Assembly (NCBI GenBank): GCA_052117325.1
Contig: JBQKJJ010000008.1
From: CAG-964 sp902789345
Lineage (GTDB): Bacteria; Bacillota; Clostridia; Oscillospirales; Acutalibacteraceae
DNA: 64,000 nucleotides
Strand: one strand, 5' to 3'
Positions 27,436 to 36,049 of this stretch are shown here, piece by piece. The translations under genes and the position numbers were made by a program. Position 1 is the stretch's first letter. Each line of letters starts with the position of its first letter. The notes under the pieces were generated by a model. It had not been told where the DNA came from, ran no database searches, and saw nothing but the letters and a program-made list of their open reading frames with translations.

Positions 27436-30400
27436 TTACTTATTACTGTTTCTCTTTTTTCTCAGACACAGTACAACAGCAGCTGCAACAATAACATTGG
27501 CAGCTAAAACAGTTACAACACCCTCGGTGCCGGTTGCAACAGGCGTTTCGCTAAGCTTGCCCTTACCGTCCGCACCGATATTTTTGTTATTGTCATTTGT
27601 CGGGTTTGTGCTCCTTGATTTTTCAGTTGGAGCCTGTGTAGTCGGCTCGGTCTTTGGCTGTATAATAGGCTGTGTAACCGGCTCGGTTTTCGGCTGCACA
27701 GTAGGTTGTGTTGCCGGTTCTGTTTTTAGCTCTGTAGGCTGTGTACCAGGCTGGGTTTTTGGTTCTGTAGGCTGTTCGCTGCTTAACGAAAGCTCAACAG
27801 CATCGCTGTAATTGTAGGCGTAATCTAATGAGGATATATAAAACTTATCATCAGAGATATCTATTCCTTCATATATACCCAATTCTCTAAACTGCTCTAC
27901 AGCTTCTTGTATATCAGCAACGCTGTAAACCGCACTGTACAAGCCATCGGCGCCCTGCTGTACATTAACAGGCTCTAAAAATGCATATAATTCAGCCTTT
28001 ATATCTGCACTGACATCGTCAAAGTTAAGAGAATACTGATGAGTATACTCACCTGTTTCTTCATTAAACACAGCTGCGTCTATATCAATATCCTGGACTT
28101 CTATGTTATCCTTTGATGTTATTTTAATGTATTCTTCACCGTTTTCTGAATACCTTTCGACGCTTGGTGTATCAGGGGCTGAATTATCAACCGAGAAGTT
28201 AAAGGTTTGTGTATTTGTCTTTCTTTGTTTGTCTAAAAATCCTGTGACCTCACCTGTAACGGTAATGGTATAATCCCCCTCCTGCAATTTAGGATAATTA
28301 TCAAACATACTTGCAATGAACTGATTTTTGTAGGTTTCGTATGTCAAATTAGTAGGAGAGTATTCGTCCCATTTGTCTGTAAACACAACATTGCCGTTAG
28401 AGTCTTTATATGTCAATGTATAATTTTTACTGCTTCTCTGTACATTGCACCACGGGAAAGAGAAGTCACTTCCATTTACATAAATCCTGTCATTTCTTAC
28501 TTCCCAAGTTGTTCTGTTTACGCCTGCAACGCCAAGCTCATTATACTCTATAATACCTTGTTCTTCATCATAGCTTTTAGGTCTTATTATGCTTATTCGG
28601 TCATCACTTAACCAGTTACCATCGCCGTTGTATACAGTATTTCTAAACAACGGAGCGTCTATCCAGCTTCCGCAAAAGCCCATAAAAGGTATTGACAAAA
28701 TATCGTCATTTTCATCATTTGGAATCAGCTTAATAAAGCCGTCTACAAAAAATCCGTTTTCAGCCAATTTCATATATTCCTGCACAAATGATTTGTCAAG
28801 AGCAATACTTACCGTAATCTTTTCTGAACTCTTAGGCTGTACAGTTACTGAATCACGGCTAAATTTCACTGTTGCATTATCCAGTAATGACTTTCCGGAC
28901 AACAAATTGTATTTTTCGTCGTAAACATCGCCGTCTTCATCTGTATAGCTGTCAGAGATAATATTGTCACTTTGAAGTATGGAAGAAAGCTGATATGTTA
29001 TTGCAGAGTTTGAAATATTATTTACATAAAAGTCAAATGAATACAGGCCCTCTGTATTATCACCAAGCTCTGCTTTAGGTCTTAGTTTACCGTTTTCACC
29101 TGCTGTTAATACGGCTTTTGCAGTTACAGCACCGTACAAATCTGCTATACCTGCACCTTGATATCTAGGTGAATAATAAACCCCGGATTCTTCCGCCGAA
29201 GTGTTTTTCAGAAGATTTGCCGTACTCATAGTAAGTGCCGCTATAACCTCATTCCTAGTCATTTCACCATTTTGCAGTTCTTTATCTATACCGCTTTCAT
29301 TAATATACTGAATAACATCTGCACAAAGTCCCGAGTAATACGGTGCTGCCATTGATGTACCGCTATATGCAATATATTGGTTGTCACCACCTGAATATGC
29401 AGAAATAACATTTGAGCCTACAGTAGTGATATCCGGCTTAAGTGTAAGCTCCGGTGTACAGCCTGCCGAGGAATAGTCGGCTATTTCTGTGTCGCTTTTA
29501 ACATAGTCACCCATGTTATTTATAGAAAGACTTCCGGTAGAATGATTACGGAGATATTCACCGTCTGAGGTAGATATAACTGCCAAGGCAACAGAAGACT
29601 GCATATTGTTTTCAAACGTAATTACATTTGCAGCCGGCTCATCGGTAATAAACACTATTCCAAAGGCATTGCAGTTATTTGCCTTATTAATAATTTCACT
29701 GCAAGACATATCGCTTTTGTAATCTAGAAATACTAACTGATTTTCAAAATCAGCGGTATTCATAAATTCGTTCGCACTGGCAAAATAGGTATAAGCTATA
29801 CTGTCTTCTAAGCTGTCAAAATGCTTTTCTGAAAGCAAGCCGGTGCAGTCGGTAAAAACTATGGATTTCTCATTATTGTTAAATTCAAATTCCGTTGCAA
29901 AGTTACCGTTTTCTGCCGATGCTACCGAAACAGTTTCTGCTATAGTGGACGGTGAACCAACCGTGCCATAATCAATAGTGTTGCTGTCCATAGACATACC
30001 TATGTCATTTTGGTAAACGCCGGAATTTCCTGCCGAAGCAGAAAAAAAGGAGCCTGCCTTTGCGGCGTTTTGAACTGTTTGGGCAAAAACATTGTCCATA
30101 TTTACCGAAAAGCCTCTGTCAAGGCCAAGGCTCAGGTTTATAACATCTGCACCCAAGGCTACAGCATCATCCACAGCAGCTACTATGGCATCGTCGCTTA
30201 AGGTTTCGTTAGACATTCCCACTTTCATAAACATAAGCTGTGCGTCATAGGCACTGCCCTTAAATTCCTTTTCACCGGTCTTACCGTTATTTCCTGCCGC
30301 AATGCCTGCTACATGTGTTCCGTGGCTGTTTGTAATTTCAAAAACATCTGTATCGTTTTCCGCATAATCAAAGGCATACGGTATTTTGCCGCTTACATAC

Positions 30401-31173
30401 ATATCATCTGCAGAGGCGTATTGACTGGAATTTAGCCCTATATTTTCTGAAATAACACTGATTGTGTTTTTGTTATACTTCTGCTGTGGTGGATCTACAG
30501 AAAAAGCATCATGAGTAGTTCTGAAACCCGAATCAATAATTGCAATAGTTGTGTTCTTTCCGGTATATCCCAGCTCATATGCTTTATACGGATTTATTTC
30601 CGCTTTGGTATAATAATTGCTCGCCTGAGTATAATCATCTTCAATATTATTTTTAACAGCACTTAATTTTTGTTCTCCTGCAACGCTTACAGACACCACC
30701 CCGGGAATATTCTGCAACTCCTCTAAGCAACTGTATGGAGCGTCAAATGAAAATCCTGAAAAAACCGTTTTGTAGCTTTTGCTATCAGAAAAATCAGCCT
30801 GTGGAACTTGTTCCTTAATTGAGCTTTTTACCTGTTCACGGTTTTGCTCTATTTCAGCAGCTAAGTCAGCACATTTGTCAGTAACAGCAAATTCCAGAAT
30901 ATTCTCGTAGCTGTTTTCCTCCGCTAATTCTGAAAGGGTTTTACTGTTAATTTCCACAATAAATGTTACAATATCATTCTTTGGAACTTCAACTACAGAG
31001 CTTTCATTGGATTTTATATTATTTATAAAACCTTTTTGTTCTGCTGTTAAATTAACTTTTCTATTTGATGACTTAACATCATTTTTTGCGTATCCGCTAA
31101 TGACAACAGAATTTGCCACTAACATTGCTGCCAATATGCATGAAACCGCACTAAATACTTTTTTTATCCTCAT
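27436..31173 (-). CDS. Large secreted subtilisin-like (S8) protease with C-terminal membrane segment
   Basis: Serine protease of the subtilase family. From the ATG at 31171-31173 (AAGGAG upstream; a start 33 bases earlier lacks a site) it has 1245 residues: signal peptide 1-29, an inhibitor-type prodomain to about 190, then the catalytic domain with Asp 214 (AIIDSGF), His 284 (NSHGTHVAG) and Ser 607 (SGTSMAAP). A protease-associated insert lies between His and Ser. Fn3-like domains follow, as in C5a-peptidase relatives. The tail has Pro/Thr/Gln/Glu repeats, then PVATG, a hydrophobic helix and RKKR. That resembles a sorting signal but is not a canonical LPXTG. A role in degrading external protein is likely; substrate unknown. 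Confidence 0.9.
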   Translation of the reverse strand: MRIKKVFSAVSCILAAMLVANSVVISGYAKNDVKSSNRKVNLTAEQKGFINNIKSNESSVVEVPKNDIVTFIVEINSKTLSELAEENSYENILEFAVTDKCADLAAEIEQNREQVKSSIKEQVPQADFSDSKSYKTVFSGFSFDAPYSCLEELQNIPGVVSVSVAGEQKLSAVKNNIEDDYTQASNYYTKAEINPYKAYELGYTGKNTTIAIIDSGFRTTHDAFSVDPPQQKYNKNTISVISENIGLNSSQYASADDMYVSGKIPYAFDYAENDTDVFEITNSHGTHVAGIAAGNNGKTGEKEFKGSAYDAQLMFMKVGMSNETLSDDAIVAAVDDAVALGADVINLSLGLDRGFSVNMDNVFAQTVQNAAKAGSFFSASAGNSGVYQNDIGMSMDSNTIDYGTVGSPSTIAETVSVASAENGNFATEFEFNNNEKSIVFTDCTGLLSEKHFDSLEDSIAYTYFASANEFMNTADFENQLVFLDYKSDMSCSEIINKANNCNAFGIVFITDEPAANVITFENNMQSSVALAVISTSDGEYLRNHSTGSLSINNMGDYVKSDTEIADYSSAGCTPELTLKPDITTVGSNVISAYSGGDNQYIAYSGTSMAAPYYSGLCADVIQYINESGIDKELQNGEMTRNEVIAALTMSTANLLKNTSAEESGVYYSPRYQGAGIADLYGAVTAKAVLTAGENGKLRPKAELGDNTEGLYSFDFYVNNISNSAITYQLSSILQSDNIISDSYTDEDGDVYDEKYNLLSGKSLLDNATVKFSRDSVTVQPKSSEKITVSIALDKSFVQEYMKLAENGFFVDGFIKLIPNDENDDILSIPFMGFCGSWIDAPLFRNTVYNGDGNWLSDDRISIIRPKSYDEEQGIIEYNELGVAGVNRTTWEVRNDRIYVNGSDFSFPWCNVQRSSKNYTLTYKDSNGNVVFTDKWDEYSPTNLTYETYKNQFIASMFDNYPKLQEGDYTITVTGEVTGFLDKQRKTNTQTFNFSVDNSAPDTPSVERYSENGEEYIKITSKDNIEVQDIDIDAAVFNEETGEYTHQYSLNFDDVSADIKAELYAFLEPVNVQQGADGLYSAVYSVADIQEAVEQFRELGIYEGIDISDDKFYISSLDYAYNYSDAVELSLSSEQPTEPKTQPGTQPTELKTEPATQPTVQPKTEPVTQPIIQPKTEPTTQAPTEKSRSTNPTNDNNKNIGADGKGKLSETPVATGTEGVVTVLAANVIVAAAVVLCLRKKRNSNK

Positions 31174-31261
31174 TATTTCTCCTTTTAGCAATCCGCATAA
31201 TCTCATTTCTTTAAATTACCTGTGTAAATATTACCAATTTGATTGATAACATCTGGGCAGT

Positions 31262-31290
31262 ATTATAACATCATTTACAAAAACTAGCAA
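31262..31290 (-). promoter_or_regulatory. Promoter of the subtilase gene
   Basis: TTGCTA (31285-31290), 17 bases, TATAAT (31262-31267) on the minus strand, about 90 bases before the start codon. Confidence 0.6.
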
Positions 31291-31336
31291 TAGATATTTT
31301 ACATTATGTGCATTTTTATATGAGATATATAAAAAG

Positions 31337-31416
31337 ACAGGCAGCATACTGGAACACCCTTATAAATGCTTTATGCTTTCACACCACGCTTATAAGGCCC
31401 CAATAATGCTACCTGT
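31337..31416 (-). terminator. Long interrupted stem-loop, terminator of the zinc-ribbon gene
   Basis: ACAGGCAGCAT (31337-31347) pairs with ATGCTACCTGT (31406-31416) with one mismatch; inside, TGG/CCA and CCTTATAA/TTATAAGG continue the stem. On the minus strand CTTTTTATAT follows. Confidence 0.65.
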
Positions 31417-31441
31417 ATTAAATAATGAATTGCTAAATTTA

Positions 31442-31906
31442 CTATTTTATTATTTTGCAGCTGCCTATAACCGGCAGCTCTCGTGTTTCACCCCGAATTA
31501 CACCTGCAATCCCCATTGCAGCATAAATAATAAATACTATACCTGCAACAGCCATAACTGCAACAATTACAGACAGCCACAGCGAAATAGCAAGCAGCAG
31601 CCACCTTGTAAACAGAAACAAAGCACCATAGGCAAGCTCTGTTATAAATAAAACTAAGCCCTGATTAATATGAAATCTGGCAAGCTTTGTATTTTTACAA
31701 AACATTAGCGGTACTATTACTAAAAACCCTAAGTAAGACATACACAACAAAGCATTGTCGGTTATGCTGCTTGTATGGTGCATATTCAAAACCATAGAAT
31801 CTCCACCGTGAATATGACTGCTAATACTTGTAAGAACTTCTCCGCAGTTACTGCATATACCTACATCGTCTGGCATTTTAGCGCCGCATTTAGGACACAT
31901 CATCAT
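31442..31906 (-). CDS. Zinc-ribbon membrane protein (DUF4870-like)
   Basis: The 154-residue protein has a zinc ribbon at the N-terminus (CPKC at residues 4-7 and CSNC at about 18-21), a short linker, and a membrane part with three or four helices including the KNTKLARFHINQGLVL motif typical of DUF4870/TM2-like proteins. Function unknown; such proteins are thought to be small membrane-organising or import-related proteins, without proof. GGAGG lies 10 bases before the ATG. It diverges from the Rrf2 regulator. Confidence 0.75.
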   Translation of the reverse strand: MMMCPKCGAKMPDDVGICSNCGEVLTSISSHIHGGDSMVLNMHHTSSITDNALLCMSYLGFLVIVPLMFCKNTKLARFHINQGLVLFITELAYGALFLFTRWLLLAISLWLSVIVAVMAVAGIVFIIYAAMGIAGVIRGETRELPVIGSCKIIK

Positions 31907-32086
31907 TTTATTTTATCCTCCCAAATAAAAATTAATAAAGCCGTATTCATATAAAATTCTTTTTGCTGTGCATAACAAAGCTGAATTTTTAAAGCCGCAT
32001 ACGACTTCACTCTGCTGTAAATATATTAATACAAATTACATTAAAAAAATGCTGTATTTTGTAACCTATAATAAATATTTCACAGC

Positions 32087-32115
32087 TTGAATTCCTACTT
32101 ATTTTATAGTAAAAT
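32087..32115 (+). promoter_or_regulatory. Promoter of the Rrf2-family gene
   Basis: TTGAAT (32087-32092), 17 bases, TAAAAT (32110-32115), ending about 22 bases before the start codon, so the mRNA leader is very short. Confidence 0.6.
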
Positions 32116-32137
32116 TAAATACAGAGGTGGATAAATT

Positions 32138-32551
32138 ATGATGGTTTCTACAAAAGGCAGATATGCTCTTAGAGTTCTTATAGATATTGCAATGCATCCC
32201 CAAGATGAATATGTTTCATTAAAAGGAATTGCGGAAAGACAGGATGTATCAATGAAATATATCGAAACAATTGTTGCTGTACTGTCAAAAGCAGATATTT
32301 TGGAAAGTCTGCGTGGTAAAAACGGCGGCTACCGTTTTAAGGAAAGTCCTGACAAATGCACAGTTGCCTCTGTTTTAACTCTTACCGAGGGTACGCTTGC
32401 GCCCGTAGCTTGTTTAAGCCAGTGCGGCAACAACGAGTGCAGTCGTGTAGACCAGTGCCTGACACTGCCAATGTGGCAAAAGCTGGACGATATTATAAAC
32501 AACTATTTAGAAAGCGTTACCATTGCCGACCTTATAAACAAAAATGTTTAA
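32138..32551 (+). CDS. Rrf2-family transcriptional regulator (IscR-like)
   Basis: Winged-helix regulator of 137 residues. The start STKGRYALRVLIDIA, the recognition region ISMKYIETIV-like VSMKYIETIVAVL and the wing SLRGKNGGYRF are typical of Rrf2. The C-terminal half has three cysteines in ACLSQCGNNECSRVDQC, the arrangement that binds a [2Fe-2S] cluster in IscR, so iron-sulfur or redox sensing is likely. CymR-type cysteine regulators are the alternative but lack this cysteine set. GAGGTGG precedes two adjacent ATGs. It stands immediately upstream of the iron-box small RNA and the TSUP pair. Confidence 0.9.
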   Translation: MMVSTKGRYALRVLIDIAMHPQDEYVSLKGIAERQDVSMKYIETIVAVLSKADILESLRGKNGGYRFKESPDKCTVASVLTLTEGTLAPVACLSQCGNNECSRVDQCLTLPMWQKLDDIINNYLESVTIADLINKNV

Positions 32552-32645
32552 TACTGAGATTTTCTGCTAATAGAAAATATCTTTATAGAATAGAAAATCG
32601 AATAGAAATTTAAGCGATAATTTCTATATTTTTTCAAAATTAATG

Positions 32646-32674
32646 TTGACAGGTGGGCTTTAATGTGGTAATAT
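32646..32674 (+). promoter_or_regulatory. Promoter of the putative small RNA
   Basis: TTGACA (32646-32651), 17 bases, TAATAT (32669-32674); near-consensus. The predicted start of transcription is about 32681. Confidence 0.75.
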
Positions 32675-32684
32675 ATAGCTGTAA

Positions 32685-32700
32685 GTTAGTTAAGGCTAAC
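32685..32700 (+). promoter_or_regulatory. Iron-box-like operator at the small RNA start
   Basis: GTTAG-N6-CTAAC inverted repeat. The surrounding 19 bases (32686-32704) match the DtxR/IdeR consensus TTAGGTTAGGCTAACCTAA at 15 of 19 positions. Location directly at the predicted +1 fits repression by an iron-loaded regulator. Confidence 0.6.
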
Positions 32701-32745
32701 TCAATTAATTAGCTAATATGTAATGAATATATAATACCCTAGAAC

Positions 32746-32785
32746 AAAGCAAAGCACGGAGGAAAACCGTGCTTTGCTTTTTGAT
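32746..32785 (+). terminator. Strong terminator of the putative small RNA
   Basis: Perfect 14-bp stem (32746-32759 with 32767-32780), 7-base loop AGGAAAA, then TTGATTTTATT. Confidence 0.85.
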
Positions 32786-32789
32786 TTTA

Positions 32790-32819
32790 TTCACATAATC
32801 TGCATTATTTTTATATACT
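32790..32819 (+). promoter_or_regulatory. Possible promoter of the TSUP pair
   Basis: TTCACA (32790-32795), 18 bases, TATACT (32814-32819). It lies after the small-RNA terminator and before 32912. Confidence 0.4.
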
Positions 32820-32911
32820 GCGGGCACAATAACAATATATGTAGAGTAAAAATTACTGTCGGTGGGAAACACTGATAAATATCCCATTGTAATTAAGGCG
32901 GCGAGGGTATT

Positions 32912-33259
32912 ATGAGTTTTATTAAAAATGGAATTTTTGGAGGAATAACCGGATTTCTTAACGGACTGCTGGGTGCCGGCGGCGGAATGGTGGCAGTGCC
33001 TGTTTTAAAAAAACAAATGGATACAAAGGAAGCACACGCAACCTCTATAGCTATTATTATTCCCATGAGCATTTTCAGCGCCACAAGCTATTTATTAAAA
33101 GGTTCGGTAACAATTCAAAGCGCTTTGCCCTACATTCCCGGTGGCATTGCAGGCGCTTTACTGGGAATTTATATTTTAAAAAAGGTAAAACCAAAATTTA
33201 TAAAAAAGGTATTTGCCCTAGTTATGCTGTGGGCAGGAATTAGAATGGTATTTGCATGA
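32912..33259 (+). CDS. Half-size TSUP (TauE/SafE) membrane protein, first half
   Basis: TSUP transporters move sulfite, sulfonates or other organic anions and normally have two homologous halves in one chain of about 250 residues. This 115-residue protein holds only one half: four helices and the repeat motif GFLNGLLGAGGGMVAVPVL. The stop overlaps the start of the next gene by four bases (ATGA), and the two products together equal one full transporter. A GAGGG site precedes the ATG. No frameshift repair is needed: each frame has its own start, and such split pairs are known in Clostridia. Substrate unknown. Confidence 0.85.
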   Translation: MSFIKNGIFGGITGFLNGLLGAGGGMVAVPVLKKQMDTKEAHATSIAIIIPMSIFSATSYLLKGSVTIQSALPYIPGGIAGALLGIYILKKVKPKFIKKVFALVMLWAGIRMVFA

Positions 33260-33633
33260 ATATTGTATTTCTTATACTTGCCTCGGTAGGTGCAGGACTT
33301 TTGGGGGCAATGGGAATGGGCGGCGGCGGAATACTTGTTATATTTTTAGCTATGTGTACCGATTTGCCCCAAAGCACAGCACAGGGAATAAATCTTTTGT
33401 TTTTTATCCCCATAGGTATCTTATCTATAATAATGTATCACAGAGAAAGACTGATAAAATGGAAGGTTGTTCTGCCCTTTGCAGTATTCGGTGTATGCAC
33501 AAGCCTATTGGGAGCGTATATTTCAAACAGTATTGATGATATATGGCTAAGACGAGGTTTTGGAATTCTTCTATTAATAATGGCGATAAAAGAATTTTTC
33601 TCTAAATGTGAAAAAGACGCAGACAGTAAATAA
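33256..33633 (+). CDS. Half-size TSUP (TauE/SafE) membrane protein, second half
   Basis: Second half-transporter of 125 residues: motif GAGLLGAMGMGGGGILVIF at the N-terminus, about four helices, and a charged C-terminus (KEFFSKCEKDADSK). Its ATG overlaps the TGA of the preceding gene, so it is translationally coupled and likely forms a heterodimer with it. A short intergenic region and a strong terminator follow. Annotated separately because both frames are intact. Confidence 0.85.
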   Translation: MNIVFLILASVGAGLLGAMGMGGGGILVIFLAMCTDLPQSTAQGINLLFFIPIGILSIIMYHRERLIKWKVVLPFAVFGVCTSLLGAYISNSIDDIWLRRGFGILLLIMAIKEFFSKCEKDADSK

Positions 33634-33691
33634 CACAAAATTTATAGTTCTATTGTTAGAGGGCTTTTAAATATCTTTTTCGTTTACAACT

Positions 33692-33732
33692 AAAAGGACG
33701 GGTACAGCAATTTAGTGTACCCGTCCCCTTTT
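33692..33732. terminator. Bidirectional terminator between TSUP and L,D-transpeptidase genes
   Basis: A 10-bp GC-rich stem (GGACGGGTAC 33696-33705 with GTACCCGTCC 33717-33726), AAAA before and TTTTATTT after, between converging genes. Confidence 0.85.
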
Positions 33733-33765
33733 ATTTAATTATTCATTTTGTTAAACCGTCGGTAA

Positions 33766-35601
33766 TTAGTATATTACAACCGGAGTGCCAACCGAGCAAT
33801 TATCGTAAATTTTCTTAACCTGGTCATACGGTGTGTTTATACAACCGTGTGAACCGTCATAGGTGTAAATATTGCCGCCATAACCGCCGGTACGCCAAGT
33901 AGAGTCGTGTATTCCTATGCCGTCATAGGTTACTGCAAGCCAATAATTTACCATAGTATCCCATGTTTCACCAACCAACCTTGCCGGGGATTTTCTTTCC
34001 CAAATGTAGAACAAACCCTTTGTGGTGTCGTGTGAATTCTTCATACCTGTAACTACATCGGTAGATACCAAACATTTACCGTTTTTGTAGTACCACATAT
34101 GCTGCTTGTCAATACTAATCTCAATGTATGTATCGCCTACATCGTAACCGTGCACAAGCTTTTTGTCTGCACAGGCAATGGATTTAGTTTGGTAACCGCT
34201 GTAAATCTTTTTATTGTCAACTAAATTGTAGGCACATACTCTTACATAATAGGTTTTACCCCTTGTTAATGCTTTTGAAGTATAGCTTGTTCCTGTTGTA
34301 TGTCCCTGCAGATAATAATGGCCGCCCTTAGACTCCGCTAAGTAGAATGAATATCCCTCTGCACCGCTAATTCTTGACCAAGAAGCCGTTATCTTACCAT
34401 TGCTTGAGGATAATGTAAAGTTTGGAACAACAGTTTTTGTACCTGTTTTCAAAGTTGGATAACCGCCGTAGTAATACTTACCGTCAACAAATCTATACGC
34501 CCTTACACGGTAGTAGTAACATCTGCCTGCTGTAAGATTTTTATTATTGTAGCTTGTTGAACTGCTGTTTACAACTGCATATTTTTTATATTTGCCGTTT
34601 GTAGAGGCATCCATTCTATAAATAACATAGCCTGTTGCTCTTGGCACCTTATTCCACTGTATAACTATATTGTTAGTAGACTGTGACTTTACCTTAAGGT
34701 TAGTAACACTGTCAGGCAGAGTTGCTGTTTTTAATGTTGGGTATCCGCCATAAAATTTAGTTCCGTAAACATCCTTATAGGCACGCACTCTGTAGTAGTA
34801 TGGTCTGCCGGACTCCAGCTTAATATTGTTAATAGCCGAAACCTTGCCGTCTACTGTTGCTATTGCTTTATATTTACCGTTTGTTTTATAATCCATTCTG
34901 TAAATTACATAGCCGGAGGCGCCGTTAACCTTGTTCCAAGATATTGATATAGCGTTGGTTGACTGTGACTTTACGCTTAGACCTGTTAAAGTATTGGGAC
35001 AGGTGCCCAGCTTAACTGTTTTTGCGCTACTGTAATAGTATTTACCATTTGTATTTATAAAGGCCTTTATCTGATAATAATAACATCTTGCAGGGGTAAG
35101 TTTGCTGTCTGTAAAGCTTGTTGTTGAACTGTTGTCAATTACAGCGTATTTTACATACTTACCGCCTGTTTTATTATCCATACGATAAATTTCGTAACCC
35201 GAAACATTTTGAACTGCTGACCATTTTAATTCTATGGAATTGGTTGTAACCTTGCCATATTTAAAATTCTCTACGGCAGGCACCTTAACAGACGGCTGCG
35301 TAGGAGCTTGTGTAGCCGGTTCGGTTGGAGATTGTGTTTCAACCTCGGTTGCGTTTGACGGATTATCGGTACCCACCACAGGTGACTTAACATCCTGATC
35401 AGCAGTAACATTCGGCACTGCCTGTACACTTTTTTGTGTAGGCTCAGTGACATCCGTTACTGCACTTTCGGTTTGTTGCTCTGTCGCCGCAACCTCTATA
35501 GATTGCTCATCAACAGCCGAAACAGAACCAGCCGAAATGGTAAAGCCTGTGGCTAACATCATTGCCGACATAATTGCCGAAATTATTCTTTTAGCTTTCA
35601 T
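33766..35601 (-). CDS. Secreted L,D-transpeptidase (YkuD) with four Fn3 repeats
   Basis: Cell-wall enzyme that would form or exchange L,D-crosslinks. From the ATG 35599-35601 (GAGAGGG upstream; the upstream TTG has none) it has 611 residues: signal peptide 1-29, a Thr/Pro/Glu linker to about 105, four fibronectin type III-like repeats of about 90 residues each (each with the GYxIYRMD and YYYRVRAY pattern), and a YkuD domain from about 485. The catalytic motif is present: GIHDSTW and, 20 residues on, SHGCIN with Cys 587. The Fn3 units probably position the enzyme in the wall or bind a partner. Monocistronic, own promoter and terminator. Confidence 0.92.
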   Translation of the reverse strand: MKAKRIISAIMSAMMLATGFTISAGSVSAVDEQSIEVAATEQQTESAVTDVTEPTQKSVQAVPNVTADQDVKSPVVGTDNPSNATEVETQSPTEPATQAPTQPSVKVPAVENFKYGKVTTNSIELKWSAVQNVSGYEIYRMDNKTGGKYVKYAVIDNSSTTSFTDSKLTPARCYYYQIKAFINTNGKYYYSSAKTVKLGTCPNTLTGLSVKSQSTNAISISWNKVNGASGYVIYRMDYKTNGKYKAIATVDGKVSAINNIKLESGRPYYYRVRAYKDVYGTKFYGGYPTLKTATLPDSVTNLKVKSQSTNNIVIQWNKVPRATGYVIYRMDASTNGKYKKYAVVNSSSTSYNNKNLTAGRCYYYRVRAYRFVDGKYYYGGYPTLKTGTKTVVPNFTLSSSNGKITASWSRISGAEGYSFYLAESKGGHYYLQGHTTGTSYTSKALTRGKTYYVRVCAYNLVDNKKIYSGYQTKSIACADKKLVHGYDVGDTYIEISIDKQHMWYYKNGKCLVSTDVVTGMKNSHDTTKGLFYIWERKSPARLVGETWDTMVNYWLAVTYDGIGIHDSTWRTGGYGGNIYTYDGSHGCINTPYDQVKKIYDNCSVGTPVVIY

Positions 35602-35695
35602 ATTAATCCCTCTCAATCATAATGCTAAAATTTTTACAACATCATATAATTCGCATTTATTTAATTTTTATTTAATAACACGATTATTTGACTTG

Positions 35696-35724
35696 ATTAT
35701 AGCTCTGAAAAATATGGAAATCAA
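35696..35724 (-). promoter_or_regulatory. Promoter of the L,D-transpeptidase gene
   Basis: TTGATT (35719-35724), 17 bases, TATAAT (35696-35701) on the minus strand; leader of about 88 bases. Confidence 0.6.
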
Positions 35725-36005
35725 GTATAATTTAGCCACAATTCATTTACAGTTTTGAAACAAACAGCATGTAAAAATAACAGTATGTAACCACAGCAAC
35801 AAGTTTGTTTTATTGCCGCTTTATAATCTGTTTGGTATCACGGGAGTATTAATATTTAACTTTGCGCAAAATAAATTATTATGTAAATATATAACTATTT
35901 ATATACAATACCGCCAAACGCAAAAAACGACAAAATGCATGCACTATATATGGGTTAAGGTCGGCTGACGAGTTGAAATAATATAAAATATAATTTCGTA
36001 TGCAC

Positions 36006-36047
36006 AAAAAAGGTTTGCACAACTATTACAGCTGTGCAAACCTTTTT
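36006..36047 (-). terminator. Terminator of tRNA-Gly
   Basis: Stem GGTTTGCACA (36012-36021) with TGTGCAAACC (36033-36042), extended by A/T pairs, then a U-run on the minus strand directly after the tRNA. Confidence 0.85.
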
Positions 36048-36049
36048 AC

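Larger units (their letters stand above)
32681..32785 (+). ncRNA. Putative iron-regulated small RNA
   Basis: A near-consensus promoter at 32646-32674 and a strong terminator at 32746-32785 define a transcript of about 100 nucleotides. It contains no usable reading frame (the two ATGs are followed by stops after 0 and 2 codons). The first 20 transcribed bases form a 16-bp inverted repeat GTTAG-N6-CTAAC, the same element found five times in the feo block of this window and close to the DtxR/IdeR iron box. The terminator loop is AGGAAAA, with GGAGGA exposed. By analogy with RyhB or FsrA it could be an RNA induced by iron starvation. The alternative is an attenuated leader of the TSUP genes 125 bases downstream. 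Expression is unproven. Confidence 0.55.
35602..36049 (-). other. 448-base AT-rich intergenic region
   Basis: Holds the promoter of the L,D-transpeptidase gene at 35696-35724 and the tRNA terminator at 36006-36047. No convincing gene in the remaining bases 35730-36000. Confidence 0.6.

Noticed and set aside
27550..27780. Repeat-like Pro/Thr-rich DNA in the subtilase tail considered as a CRISPR or tandem DNA repeat
   Set aside because: The unit lengths vary and the repetition is in the protein code (linker), not a DNA array.
31337..31416. Long inverted repeat as a miniature transposon
   Set aside because: Its arms are interrupted, no target duplication is seen and a U-run follows, so a terminator explains it.
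33240..33260. Frameshift between the TSUP halves
   Set aside because: Both halves have complete starts and the ATGA overlap is a normal coupling arrangement.
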